From assembly GCA_965230565.1 (NCBI GenBank), contig CBDDLH010000003.1:372001-436000 (forward strand): DNA of 64,000 nt, given 5' to 3'. Position 1 is the first letter of the stretch. The number at the start of each line of letters is the position of its first letter. The notes beneath the pieces were generated by a model, which was given only the letters and a program-made list of their open reading frames with translations, did no database searches and had not been told where the DNA came from. A program made the translations under genes and the position numbers. The stretch is from BCD1 sp965230565 (GTDB lineage: Bacteria; Bacteroidota; Bacteroidia; Chitinophagales; Saprospiraceae). Of the stretch, positions 63,926 to 64,000 are shown one piece after another.

Positions 63926-64000
63926 AAAACGGTAGACGGCTCACGGTGGACGACAAACGGTAGACGACTCACGGTAGACGACTCACGGTAGACGACTCAC
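63926..64000. repeat. 14-bp tandem repeat AGACGACTCACGGT, running off the window
   Basis: At least five units begin about 6 bp behind the ABC ATPase stop codon; the three last visible units are identical. It belongs to the same family as 31931-32008. The right end lies outside the window. Confidence 0.85.

Overview
The window is chromosomal DNA from a member of the Bacteroidota, probably a Saprospiria-like lineage. The evidence is three proteins with C-terminal type IX secretion (T9SS) sorting domains, a PorZ-like T9SS component, promoters of the Bacteroidota form TAnnTTTG, almost no Shine-Dalgarno sequences, a Bacteroidota-type LuxR output module, and several families shared across this phylum (DUF4197, the small membrane protein next to mutL, the birA/rsfS/ftsH arrangement). 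The assignment below phylum level is inference. I see no rRNA, tRNA, CRISPR array, prophage or intact transposase.

Layout. 1-8.9 kb: a 5'-truncated class V aminotransferase, a metallo-beta-lactamase-fold hydrolase, a CBS protein and a TM2-TPR-SHOCT protein in tight tandem, a SpoIIE-type phosphatase, a collapsed Rieske oxygenase pseudogene, a secreted esterase and a class I/II aminotransferase. 9-14.3 kb: a xylose locus with two xylulokinase paralogues and xylose isomerase. The first kinase is fused to a coiled coil and a LuxR-type DNA-binding domain. 14.3-26.3 kb: a minus-strand block with an SDR, an NpdG-like oxidoreductase and their MarR regulator, porZ, nadD, two rhomboids, mutL and cysS. 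26.6-41.8 kb: T9SS cargo proteins, a frameshifted Gfo/Idh/MocA oxidoreductase, pgeF, a nucleotidyltransferase, a lipid kinase, an M1 peptidase and a double TonB-C protein. 41.8-56.9 kb: acyl-CoA metabolism (3-hydroxyacyl-CoA dehydrogenase, glutaryl-CoA dehydrogenase), folB, an OmpA protein, aroA, ftsH, rsfS, birA, a frameshifted queuosine-mannosyltransferase-like gene and paaABC. 57.1-63.9 kb: murQ, metF, then a TetR/LolA-like/FtsX/FtsX/ABC-ATPase cassette.

The best candidate for something undescribed is the 660-residue xylulokinase-LuxR fusion at 9030-11012. Its kinase active site is intact and it sits directly upstream of an ordinary xylB-xylA operon. Both the fusion gene and xylB are preceded by heptamers of the form YGACGTA repeated in exact 11-bp phase (8995/9006/9017 and 11229/11240/11262/11273). 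This suggests a sugar kinase that is also the transcription factor of its own pathway.

Two other regulatory circuits can be read from the sequence. A MarR protein has TTGTA-N2-TACAA palindromes at its own promoter and at the next gene. A TetR protein has a GAAC-N4-GKTC palindrome at its own promoter, and a matching site lies at the paaA promoter.

Intergenic DNA is rich in small repeats: a 33-bp near-perfect palindrome in four copies, heptamer arrays (GGTTNCT), a 14-bp tandem repeat directly behind two stop codons, an 8-bp array next to nadD, a 139-bp element with 25-bp perfect terminal inverted repeats, and paired CCTCCGAGG hairpins. Two genes (28403-29789 and 53650-54755) are each broken by one frameshift. 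These could be real pseudogenes or sequencing errors.
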